The notes under the pieces: model-generated | What the model saw: the letters and a program-made list of their open reading frames with translations, nothing else | Databases searched by the model: none | What the model was told of the DNA's origin: nothing | Translations under genes and position numbers: made by a program | Part shown: piece after piece, positions 25,354-33,676 of the stretch | Position numbering within the stretch: the first letter of the stretch is position 1 | Layout: the number at the start of each line of letters is the position of its first letter | NCBI RefSeq assembly: GCF_004010955.1 | Contig: NZ_CP025227.1 | Span: 1,860,001 to 1,924,000, forward strand | Length of the DNA stretch: 64,000 bases | Direction of reading: 5' to 3' | DNA from: Actinomyces wuliandei | Lineage (GTDB): Bacteria; Actinomycetota; Actinomycetes; Actinomycetales; Actinomycetaceae

Positions 25354-26630
25354 CCAGCCCGGCCACCCCCACAAGCCCCACGCCACAGGGGTCCCGGGGC
25401 TCTCAGGACTCCTCGCACCTGGGCCGCTGGGAGGAGGTCCGGCTGGTGGCCGCTCGCGAGCTGCGCACGCAGGCAGTGAACCGGCCGACCATCATCTCCA
25501 CCCTGGTCATGCTGGTCCTTGTCGTGGGCGGCATCCTGGCCTACGCCCACCTCAGCGGGGGCGAGACCCAGCCCTACCGGGTCGCGGTCACCGGCTCCCA
25601 GGAGCTCACCGGCCTGGACCAGGTGGTGGACTCCGCAGGCCAGCCGGTCAGCGTCGTCGACCTCCAGGGCACCGAGCCGACCGCCGCCCTGAACTCCGAC
25701 GCCCCACAGGACGTGCGGGTCGACATGGTGGTGGACACCAGCGGGACCTCACCTCGCCTCCTGGTGGCCGAGGAGGCCGACGAGGCCGTGTCAGCAGCGC
25801 TGACCTCCCTGCTCCAGCAGCAGGCCCTGGCCAGCCACGTCACCGCGCTGGGAGGCGACCCCGCCTCCCTGGGCCAGGCCCTGGAGCAGGCCTCCCCTGA
25901 GGTCGTCGCCCTGGACCCCCCGCAGAGCGACGCGGAGGACTTCTTCACCAGGTACGCCGTCCTCCTGGCCATGGACCTCCTGCTGTTCCTCGTCATCATG
26001 GGAGGCGGCCAGGTCATCGCCATGAGCGTGGTGGAGGAGAAGTCCAGCCGCATCGTGGAGATCCTCCTGGCCTGCGTGCGCCCCTCCTCGCTGCTGGCAG
26101 GCAAGGTCCTGGGCACTGGGACGTGGCTGCTGGTGTCCAGCGCGCTCCTGGGGGGCGCTGCGGTGCTCACCGCCAACGCCACCGGGATCATGCCGGAGGC
26201 CAGCCTCGACCTGGACACCACCTTCCTGGCCATGCTCGGGTGGCTGCTGGTGGGCTATGCCACCGTCTCCGTGCTCTTCGGCGCGGCAGCCTCCCTCGTG
26301 AGCAGGCAGGAGGACGTGGGAACAGTGACGGCACCGCTGGCCATGCTCCTGGCGGTGCCCTACGGCGTGTCCATCCTCATGGCGATCGGTGACCCCCAGA
26401 TGGTGGTGTACCGGGTGCTGTCCTACCTGCCGGTCCTGTCCCCCTTCCTCATGCCCGCGCGCCTGGTCCTGGGCGTGTCCAGCACGGCGGAGCAGGGTGT
26501 CGCCCTGGCCCTGTCCCTGGTGGCCCTGCCGCTGCTTGTCGCCCTCTCAGGCAGGGTCTACACCCGTGCGGTGACACGGACGGGCGCGCGCGTCTCCCTC
26601 CGGGAGGTCCTGAGGCCAGCCAGGGGCTGA
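25350..26630 (+). CDS. ABC-2 type permease (NatB-like)
   Basis: A 426-residue integral membrane protein of the ABC-2/NatB kind. The first membrane helix lies at about 50-70. A large extracytoplasmic domain (about 72-195) follows, then five to six helices. The conserved MSVVEEKSSRIVEILL segment comes before the second helical block, which is the family hallmark. It forms the translocation path of the exporter with the ATPase encoded just upstream, with which it is translationally coupled. Confidence 0.9.
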   Translation: MTSPATPTSPTPQGSRGSQDSSHLGRWEEVRLVAARELRTQAVNRPTIISTLVMLVLVVGGILAYAHLSGGETQPYRVAVTGSQELTGLDQVVDSAGQPVSVVDLQGTEPTAALNSDAPQDVRVDMVVDTSGTSPRLLVAEEADEAVSAALTSLLQQQALASHVTALGGDPASLGQALEQASPEVVALDPPQSDAEDFFTRYAVLLAMDLLLFLVIMGGGQVIAMSVVEEKSSRIVEILLACVRPSSLLAGKVLGTGTWLLVSSALLGGAAVLTANATGIMPEASLDLDTTFLAMLGWLLVGYATVSVLFGAAASLVSRQEDVGTVTAPLAMLLAVPYGVSILMAIGDPQMVVYRVLSYLPVLSPFLMPARLVLGVSSTAEQGVALALSLVALPLLVALSGRVYTRAVTRTGARVSLREVLRPARG

Positions 26631-26729
26631 CAGCCTGCGAGAGGCGCAGACTGCAAGAGGCATGGCGCGGGGGCAGCGCCGTGCCTGCCGGTCCTGGGAA
26701 TGAGCCTCCCGGCCCCCTCTCCCGGTCCC

Positions 26730-27708
26730 TCAAGCCCCTGCAGCCTCTGCCCTCCCTAGTCCTCCAGCCCCTGTGGGCGGGGCAGCGTGGTCAGGGCCAG
26801 CAGGACGGCCGGTCGCCACCACCACCGCCAGGGCGAGGAGCACCGCAGCGGCACGCAGCAGTGTGGCCTCCTCCACCCGTCGCAGGAGGGCGTCGCTGAG
26901 TGACCGGGAGACGAACATCGCCACGCTGAACATTGACAGCACGGAGGCCGCCAGCGCGGGCTGCGCACCAAGGTCGCGGCGCAGCAGGAGGGCTGACCAG
27001 TCGGTGAGGAGCCCCTCCAGCAGGAAGCCTCCTACGGCGATGACACCGACGCCCAGGGTCAGCCCGGGGACGGCCAGCCGCCCCCGCCTGGGCGGGCCCG
27101 GGATCCACGGCCCCGTGCTGACCGAGCCTGCCGGGTCCTGCGAGGACGAGCGCGTCGGCGCCGTGCGGGGTGCCCGGGTGAGGAGGACCACTGAGGCGCT
27201 GGCGGCGGCCAGGAGAAGGGTGGCGCTCACGGCCGCGAAGTGGCGGCCGACGCTGAGGCCCAGGTAGGTCGCTACGGCAGCGGCGGCCGTAGCCGCCAGG
27301 ACACCCAGGCTGTAGGCACCGTGGAGGCGTCCCAGGACCCGCGTGCGCCACAGCGCCTGCAACCGCACCGCCAGGGTGTTCATCGCGATGTCGAGGCAGC
27401 CGCTGGCCGCGCCCAGGAGCATGAGCACCGCCATGAGGCCGGGCAGGGCTGTGACCACGTCGATGAGAGGGAGGGCGGCGGGGAACAGCAGCGCGGCCAC
27501 CGCGCACACGGCCACGTCGCTGACACGCCCCAGGAGACGCGCGGTGACGAGCATGGCCGGCACAGCCCCCCCCCAGGGCCACGCCCAGCAGCGCGACACC
27601 GAGGTCCGCGTCGGACAGGCCCAGGCCCTGCCTAACGTCGGGAATGCGCGGTGCCCAGCTGGCAAGCACGGCCCCGTTGACAAGGAATACCAGCCACAGG
27701 CTGGACAC
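26730..27708 (-). pseudogene. MFS transporter, frameshifted at a C9/G9 tract and C-terminally truncated
   Basis: A major-facilitator gene in two frames. Codons from 27708 read SLWLVFLVNGAVLASWAPRI and DADLGVALLGVALGG, then hit a run of nine G (plus-strand C at 27566-27574). Past that run the MFS sequence continues in the next frame (AVPAMLVTARLLGRVSD onwards). A tract of eight G would join the halves. About nine helices can be counted. The usual last three are missing because the frame ends in a Pro/Gly tail at 26730. So at least one lesion is real even if the homopolymer is a sequencing error. The substrate is unknown. Confidence 0.75.
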
Positions 27709-27848
27709 GACGTGACGCTGGCATCAGCACCTCCGACCGCCCTGCAGCTTCAGGAACGTCGCCGCTCCCGGACGGAACAGCAGTGACTGGCGACTACCTT
27801 CTGTCTACCTTGTCCACGCCCTCACCAGGACCGGGCCAGCAGGCCCCC

Positions 27849-28316
27849 TCACACCAGCTCCGGGAACCAGATGGCGATCTCGCGAGCAGCCGACTCGGCG
27901 CTGTCCGAGCCGTGCACCAGGTTCTGGATGGCAGAGGTCCCCCAGTCGCGCCCCAGGTCCCCTCGGATGGTGCCGGGAGCGGCCGTCGTGGGGTCGGTGG
28001 CGCCCATGAGGGAGCGCACCCCCTCCACCACGCGCTGCCCCGCGACGACCGCGGCCACGACCGGGCCGGAGGTCATGTAGTCCACCACCCCGGGATAGAA
28101 GGGCTTGGCCACGTGCTCGGCGTAGTGCTCGGCCAGGGTCGCCTCGTCGGGGGTGAGGACCCGCAGGGCCACCAGCTCGTAGCCCTTGGCCTCGATGCGC
28201 CGCAGGATCTCACCGGTGAGGCGGCGCTGAACGGCGTCAGGCTTGATGAGGACGAGGATGCGCTCCCCGCCGGGCTGGTCCTGGGGCTGGGTCTGCGAGT
28301 GGGGTGTGGCGGGCAA
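27849..28316 (-). CDS. ndk: Nucleoside diphosphate kinase
   Basis: NDK (155 aa) balances NTP pools by phosphate transfer through a histidine. It shows the family start ERILVLIKPDAVQRRLTGEI, the GPVVAAVVAG and TDPTTAAPGTIRGD motifs, and the catalytic His in NLVHGSDSAESA. About 17 extra Gln/Pro-rich residues precede the fold, so an internal start is possible. It is a single-gene unit, convergent with nothing and upstream of the MFS remnant. Confidence 0.95.
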   Translation of the reverse strand: MPATPHSQTQPQDQPGGERILVLIKPDAVQRRLTGEILRRIEAKGYELVALRVLTPDEATLAEHYAEHVAKPFYPGVVDYMTSGPVVAAVVAGQRVVEGVRSLMGATDPTTAAPGTIRGDLGRDWGTSAIQNLVHGSDSAESAAREIAIWFPELV

Positions 28317-28715
28317 TGGCAGGCCTTCCTGTGCTGCGTGGTCCTCGCGCGGCAGGCAGGACCGTGGACGGGGTCAGTGTGATTCTCACAGGAGCACGTC
28401 GTCGAGGCAAGCCCGTCCTGCGGGTCAGCACCCGTCCAGAAGACGGCGCGCCGGCACGCGTGCGGGGCACAGAAGCCCAGGCAGCCAGACAACCCGGGTA
28501 CCACTCACCGTGTCTGCTCACCGTGTCGTCCGCCCGGCTGCCTGGCCTCGGCGGGTGCGTCCCACCGGGCACGCACCGGGCAGCACATCCAGACAGCCCA
28601 CCGGGCACGCGAGCAGGTTGCTAGATTGAGGCACACAGTCCCGGCAGCTCACACGCGTGGCCGGACCCCCTGCACCCGGGTGCCACAGCCAGGCACAGGA
28701 AGGAGCACACCCGCC
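28317..28715. other. 399-bp divergent spacer ndk / treR
   Basis: No gene supported. It contains short direct repeats (CTCACCGTGTC twice near 28505-28527, CACCGGGCACGC-like words near 28560-28610). It should contain the two divergent promoters, which I could not place with confidence. Confidence 0.55.
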
Positions 28716-29438
28716 GTGGCCCAGGCCAAGTACGACCAGATCGTCCAGGTCCTGCGCTCCCAGATCGAGGAGGGCCGCTACGCCTTCCGCGACAGGCTCC
28801 CCTCGGAGCACACCCTGGCCGCCGAGTTCGGCTGCTCGCGCAACACCGTGCGCAAGGCCCTGGCCCTGCTAAGCTCACGCGGCTACGTGCAGGCCGTCCA
28901 GGGCAGCGGCAGCCAGGTCATCTACCAGCGCAGGCCGACCTCCACCTTCCTCCTGGGCGGCATCGAGTCACTGCCTGAGGCTGCCGCGCGCAACGAGGTG
29001 GAGCTGCGCACGGTCATGCTCAGCCTGGAGGCCACCACCGTGGACCACCTCCTGTCCGAGCGCTCCGGGCTGGAGGCGGGCACCCCGGTCCTGCGGGTCC
29101 ACCGCCTGCGCCTGCTGGACGGGCGCCCGCTCATCCTGGACACCTCCTGGCTGCTGAGCTCGGTGGTACCGGTGCTGACCCGTGCGGTCGTGGAGACCTC
29201 GATCTACTCCTACCTGGAGGACGTCCTGGGCGTGCGGGTCGTCAGCGCCTCACGGACAGTCACTGTGGAGAGGGCCACGCAGGAGGACCGCGCCCGCCTG
29301 GACCTGGAGGACATGGGGTGCGTGGCCGTGGTCTCCAGCGCCACCTTTGACTCCTCCGGGCTCATGTTCGAGTACTCCTGCTCACGCCACGCCCCGGCGG
29401 GCTTCGAGTTCCACGGCAGCGCGCTGCGCCTGCCCTGA
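28716..29438 (+). CDS. treR: GntR-family regulator, probable trehalose operon repressor
   Basis: A 240-residue GntR/HutC-type regulator. The winged helix is at about 5-70 (RDRLPSEHTLAAEFGCSRNT, then VRKALALL and GYVQAVQGSGSQV). The UTRA effector domain is at about 95-235 (VLRVHRLRLLDGRPLILDTS, SIYSYLEDVLG). The GTG at 28716 has AAGGAG ten bases upstream. It lies next to a trehalose PTS permease and a trehalose-6-phosphate hydrolase, so TreR, sensing trehalose-6-phosphate, is the likely identity. Transcription converges on the PTS gene. Confidence 0.85.
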   Translation: MAQAKYDQIVQVLRSQIEEGRYAFRDRLPSEHTLAAEFGCSRNTVRKALALLSSRGYVQAVQGSGSQVIYQRRPTSTFLLGGIESLPEAAARNEVELRTVMLSLEATTVDHLLSERSGLEAGTPVLRVHRLRLLDGRPLILDTSWLLSSVVPVLTRAVVETSIYSYLEDVLGVRVVSASRTVTVERATQEDRARLDLEDMGCVAVVSSATFDSSGLMFEYSCSRHAPAGFEFHGSALRLP

Positions 29439-29503
29439 GACGGGTGGTCCGGGGACCGGGACGGCCCAGGGCAGGCGCAGGCGCGTGTGGTGACAGGGAG
29501 GGG

Positions 29504-31618
29504 CTAGGACGAGGAGGCCACGGGCTCGCGCCTGCCCAGCCGGACCTTCTTGACCTCACGGCCCTTGTCGGCGTCGGCGTCGGTGTAGCCGAAGAAGTAG
29601 GTGCAGGTGAAGGACACCGCCAGAGCCGCCAGGGAGGCGATCCAGTAGCCGGTGAAACCGGAGTCCATGCCCTCGGGGTTGACGAAGGACGGGAAGCCGA
29701 CGAAGGCCCCGGTGAACCCGTACATGTTGATGTCGAGCAGCCCGGTCAGCAGCCCACCGACCGCGCCGCCCAGCGAGGCGGTGAGGAACACCCGGCCGTA
29801 CTTGAGGTTGAGGCCGTACATCGCGGGCTCGGTGATGCCGCAGAAGGCGGAGATGGTCGCGGGCCCGGCCAGGGTCCGGATACGCATGTTGCGGCTCCTG
29901 ACCCAGATGGCCAGCGCGCCACCGCCCTGGGCGATCATGGTGGCTGACACGATGGCGTTGAGCGGAGAGCTGCCGGTGGCGGCGATCTCGGAAGAGATGA
30001 GCGGGATGACGGCCCAGTGCAGCCCGAAGATGACCAGGCACTGGTAGAAGCCGCCGATGACCAGGCCCGCCAGCGGGAAGCTCAGCTCCAGGACCGCGTT
30101 GATCGCGGAGGCGATGCCGCCGGAGACGAACATGACCACCGGGCCGAAGACCACCAGGATGAGGGCTGAGACCACGAAGACCTCAATGAGCGGGGCGAAG
30201 ATCGAGCGCAGCACCACCGGGATGTACCTCTTGAGCAGCGGCTCGATCCGGGCGGCCAGCCAGGCGGCGACGATGACGGGGAAGATCGAGTAGCTGTAGG
30301 CGTTGCCCTCAGGCAGGGCCACCGGGATGCCGAAGAAGTCGGCGTTGAACACGGTGCGGCCGATGCTGGCGGTCACCTCGTAGCCCTCGGCGTCGGGACT
30401 GGCCATCTCCACGATGGAGGGGTAGCACAGGACGCCTCCGATGATGGCCACCACGATCGGGTCCGAGCCCAGTCGCCGGGCGGCGGTGAAGCCGACGATG
30501 ATGGGCAGGAAGTAGAACATCGAGTCCGACATCGCGTTGATGATGGTGTAGGTGGGGCTTCCGTCCTCCACCAGGTCGAACTGCGTGAGCAGGGCGAGGA
30601 TCCCCTTGAGGATGCCGGAGGCGGCCAGCAGGCCGATGACGGGGATCATGGAGCCGGTGATGACGCCGATGAGCGAGCTGAAGCCGTAGCGCACCCAGCC
30701 GACCAGGGTGGTGGGCCGCTCCACCTCCTCCTGCTCCTCGGCGGAGGTCTCGCCCCCGCCGGCCCCCTGGGGCAGCTGCTTGACGACAGCCTCGTAGACC
30801 TCCCCGACGGCAGGCCCGATGACGACCTGGTACTGCCCGCCCGCCTTGACGACGTCGATGACGCCCTCGGTGCCGGTCACGGCCGCGTCGTCGGCCAGGG
30901 ACTGGTCCTTGAGGTAGAAGCGCACCCGGGTGATGCAGTGGATGACGGAGCGGACGTTGTCCGCTCCGCCGACACCGGCGATGATGCCGTGGGCCGTGGC
31001 GTCGTAGCCGCTGAGTCCCCCCCCGCCAGGTGCCGCGCCTCCGTCGCGCGGGGCTGCGACGGAGGAAGGGGCGCCAGCACCGGCAGCCTGCCCCTCCTCC
31101 TGCGTGTCCCGGATGAGGACGGCTGTGGCGACCTCCTGGCCCACCGGGGCGCTTCCCAGGCTGACGTTCAGGGACTCCAGCCTCTGGGTGGTGTTGGTGA
31201 CGACAAGGATCGCTGTGGTGTCCTTGCCAGCCACCTGGATGACCTCCAGGTCCATCGTCCCCAGCGGCTGGCCGGCCTCAACCCTCTCGCCCACCTCGAC
31301 AGTGAGGTCAAAGGGCCTGCCCTCCAGCTCTACCGTGTCAACCCCCAGGTGGAGGAGCGTCTCAAGCCCCTGGGGGGTTGTCAGGCCGATGGCGTGGCCG
31401 GTGGTGGCCACCATGGTCACTGTCCCGCCCACAGGGGCGGCCACCATCATCCGGGAGGGGTCGGCGGGAGACGGAGGCTGGACGCCGAAGCCGTCGCCGA
31501 CGGTTCGGGCGGAGAAGACGGGATCGGGGACGTCGGCCAGGTCAATCACCTCACCAGCTATGGGTGAGACGATCCTGACCTCCTGATCATGCTCGTCGTT
31601 GGAGCCGTTGCTGGACAC
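29504..31618 (-). CDS. treP: Trehalose-type PTS permease EIIABC
   Basis: A 704-residue PTS permease of the glucose/glucoside superfamily, with domain order A-B-C. EIIA (about 14-170) has the phospho-site His90 in LLHLGVDT. EIIB (about 205-285) has Cys228 in VIHCITRVRF. EIIC (about 305-690) has about ten membrane helices and GITEPAMYGLNLKYG. It takes up trehalose as trehalose-6-phosphate. The GTG at 31618 has AAAGG upstream. It lies 91 bp behind treC, probably in one operon. EIIA at the N-terminus is less common than the B-C-A order. Substrate is inferred from treC and treR. Confidence 0.9.
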   Translation of the reverse strand: MSSNGSNDEHDQEVRIVSPIAGEVIDLADVPDPVFSARTVGDGFGVQPPSPADPSRMMVAAPVGGTVTMVATTGHAIGLTTPQGLETLLHLGVDTVELEGRPFDLTVEVGERVEAGQPLGTMDLEVIQVAGKDTTAILVVTNTTQRLESLNVSLGSAPVGQEVATAVLIRDTQEEGQAAGAGAPSSVAAPRDGGAAPGGGGLSGYDATAHGIIAGVGGADNVRSVIHCITRVRFYLKDQSLADDAAVTGTEGVIDVVKAGGQYQVVIGPAVGEVYEAVVKQLPQGAGGGETSAEEQEEVERPTTLVGWVRYGFSSLIGVITGSMIPVIGLLAASGILKGILALLTQFDLVEDGSPTYTIINAMSDSMFYFLPIIVGFTAARRLGSDPIVVAIIGGVLCYPSIVEMASPDAEGYEVTASIGRTVFNADFFGIPVALPEGNAYSYSIFPVIVAAWLAARIEPLLKRYIPVVLRSIFAPLIEVFVVSALILVVFGPVVMFVSGGIASAINAVLELSFPLAGLVIGGFYQCLVIFGLHWAVIPLISSEIAATGSSPLNAIVSATMIAQGGGALAIWVRSRNMRIRTLAGPATISAFCGITEPAMYGLNLKYGRVFLTASLGGAVGGLLTGLLDINMYGFTGAFVGFPSFVNPEGMDSGFTGYWIASLAALAVSFTCTYFFGYTDADADKGREVKKVRLGRREPVASSS

Positions 31619-31709
31619 AAGGAACCTTTCTGTGTTGTTCTGTGCTGTCGTCTGTTGTTCTCGCGGCCCTCTTCTCCCTCAGGGCCGCAGGGCACCCGCC
31701 GTGAGGGCG

Positions 31710-33404
31710 TCAGCAGCCAACACAGGCAGGAGGCTGGGCGGGAGCGGGGGCCAGCAGCGCCAGCGCCTGGTAGGGCCTCAGCCGGACCACCGCGCCGCCG
31801 TCACTGGCTGGCCAGGTCGGCTCGTCGTCGTAGTTGGAGACCAGCACCTGGCCGCCCCGGAAGTCAGCAGGGACCTCGATCGTGGTCTCGTAGGCACGGA
31901 AGCTGCACAGCACGAGCAGGTGCTGCCCCTCGTGGTGGCGCTGGTAGGCCAGGACGTCGGGGTGGTCCAGGGCGTAGGGCTCGTAGCTGCCCTCGGAGAT
32001 GAGCGGGTGCTGCTTGCGCAGGGAGATGAGACGCCGGTAGTAGGGCAGGACCGTGCCCTGGCGCTCCTCGGCCTCCACACTGACCTGGTCCTGGTTGGTG
32101 GGGCGCAGCCAAGGGGTGCCGCTGGTGAACCCGGCGCCGGGGCCGTCGCTCCACTGCATGGGTGTGCGGGCGTTGTCACGGGCCTTGGCACGCACGACGG
32201 CGAAGGCCTCCTCCTGCGTCAGCCCCTGGGTGAGGAGCTCCTGGTAGGCGTTGAGCGCCTCGACGTCGACGTAGTCACCGATGCTGGTGTAGGCGGGGTC
32301 GGTCATGCCGATCTCCTCACCCATGTAGACGTAGGGGGTTCCGCGCATGAGGTGGATGACGGTGGCCAGCATGGTGGCGGACTCGGCGCGGTAGCGCCCG
32401 GGGTCGGCAAAGCGGTTGAGCGCGCGGGGCTGGTCGTGGTTGTTCCAGAACAGGGCGTTCCACCCGCCCCCGGCCTGCATGCCTGTGGCCCAGTCATTGA
32501 GGACCCGCTTGAGGGCGGGCAGGTCGAGGTCCATGATGGTCCACTTCTGGCCCTCGGCGTAGTCGACCTTGAGGTGGTGGAAGCTGAAGACCATGTCCAG
32601 CTCGTGGTTGGCCGGGTCGGAGTAGCCCACGCAGGCCTTGATGCTGGTGGAGGACATCTCCCCCACCGTCACGGCCTGCGGGTCGTGCCCAAAGCTGGCG
32701 GCGGCCAGCTCGCGCAGGTAGGCGTGGACGTCGGCGCCGTCGGTGTACATGGCCCGGTCGTCCGTGCCGGGAGGGGCGTCGCGGAGCACCTCCTCCTTGC
32801 CGATGAGGTTGATGACGTCGAACCGGAAGCCCCGGACCCCCTTGCCCCTCCAGAAGTTGACGATGTCAGCTGCCTCGGCGCGCACCGCAGGGTTGCGCCA
32901 GTTGAGGTCTGCCTGGCCGGGGTCGAACAGGTGGAGGTAGTACAGGCCGGTGTCCCCGAAAGGCGCCCAGGCCGGGCCACCGAACTTGGAGACCCAGTTC
33001 GTGGGCAGGGAGCCGTCGGGGCGGGCGGGCCGCAGGATGTAGTAGTCCTGGTACTCCCTGTCCCCGGCCAGCGCCCGGCGGAACCACTCGTGCTCAGTGG
33101 AGGTGTGGTTGAGCACCATGTCCACCATGACGCCGATGCCGTGCCCGCCCAGCGCCTCGACAAGCTCCTCGAAATCCTCCATGGTGCCCATGGCCGGGTC
33201 GATGGCGCGGTAGTCGGACACGTCGTAGCCGTTGTCCCGGCCGGGTGAGGGGAAGAAGGGGTTGAGCCAGACGTGGTCCACACCCAGGGAGGCGATGTAG
33301 GGGACCTTCTCGATGACACCACGCAGGTCACCGACACCGTCGCCGGTGGAGTCGCGGAAGGAGCGGGGGTAGACCTGGTAGACGACACTGTCGTGGAAGG
33401 ACAT
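31710..33404 (-). CDS. treC: Trehalose-6-phosphate hydrolase / alpha-glucosidase (GH13)
   Basis: A GH13 oligo-1,6-glucosidase subfamily enzyme, 564 aa from the ATG at 33404 (MSFHDSVVYQVYPRSFRDST) with GAGGAG upstream. The catalytic triad is Asp196 (RFDVINL), Glu249 (TVGEMSS) and Asp324 (NNHDQPR). It would hydrolyse trehalose-6-phosphate to glucose and glucose-6-phosphate. The product assignment comes from co-location with the PTS permease and treR; a plain alpha-glucosidase is the alternative. It is first in the operon, behind a dyad that may be the TreR operator. Confidence 0.88.
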   Translation of the reverse strand: MSFHDSVVYQVYPRSFRDSTGDGVGDLRGVIEKVPYIASLGVDHVWLNPFFPSPGRDNGYDVSDYRAIDPAMGTMEDFEELVEALGGHGIGVMVDMVLNHTSTEHEWFRRALAGDREYQDYYILRPARPDGSLPTNWVSKFGGPAWAPFGDTGLYYLHLFDPGQADLNWRNPAVRAEAADIVNFWRGKGVRGFRFDVINLIGKEEVLRDAPPGTDDRAMYTDGADVHAYLRELAAASFGHDPQAVTVGEMSSTSIKACVGYSDPANHELDMVFSFHHLKVDYAEGQKWTIMDLDLPALKRVLNDWATGMQAGGGWNALFWNNHDQPRALNRFADPGRYRAESATMLATVIHLMRGTPYVYMGEEIGMTDPAYTSIGDYVDVEALNAYQELLTQGLTQEEAFAVVRAKARDNARTPMQWSDGPGAGFTSGTPWLRPTNQDQVSVEAEERQGTVLPYYRRLISLRKQHPLISEGSYEPYALDHPDVLAYQRHHEGQHLLVLCSFRAYETTIEVPADFRGGQVLVSNYDDEPTWPASDGGAVVRLRPYQALALLAPAPAQPPACVGC

Positions 33405-33455
33405 GGGGAGTGTCTCCTCAGGGAGCGGAACCAGCCCGGGCGGCAGCCCGGACAA

Positions 33456-33489
33456 CCTGTGCACACATGATTACACCTGTGTATACAGG
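33456..33489 (-). promoter_or_regulatory. Probable TreR operator upstream of treC
   Basis: Two 8-bp palindromes, TGTGCACA (33458-33465) and TGTATACA (33480-33487), are centred 22 bp apart (two helical turns). The 11-bp arms CCTGTGCACAC and GTGTATACAGG form a larger dyad with one mismatch. It sits about 50-85 bp upstream of treC. GntR-family dimers bind such sites. Confidence 0.55.
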
Positions 33490-33676
33490 AGGGAAAGTGA
33501 TGGGGGCGTGACCTCCCCCATACTTCGTGCTGCCCCGGGATAGTTCCTGCTGCCGGGGCCCGCTGCTCCGCCAGGCCCCGGCAGGCGCCCCGGCAGCCCC
33601 GGGGCTGCGCGCGCCCGCAGGCTCCCGGACAGCACCACGACAGCGCCAGGGGCACGAGGCCCGGTCTAGCGTGCTC

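Noticed and set aside
31599..33248. Plus-strand open frame over treC
   Set aside because: Val/Gly/His-rich shadow of the treC reading frame on the other strand.
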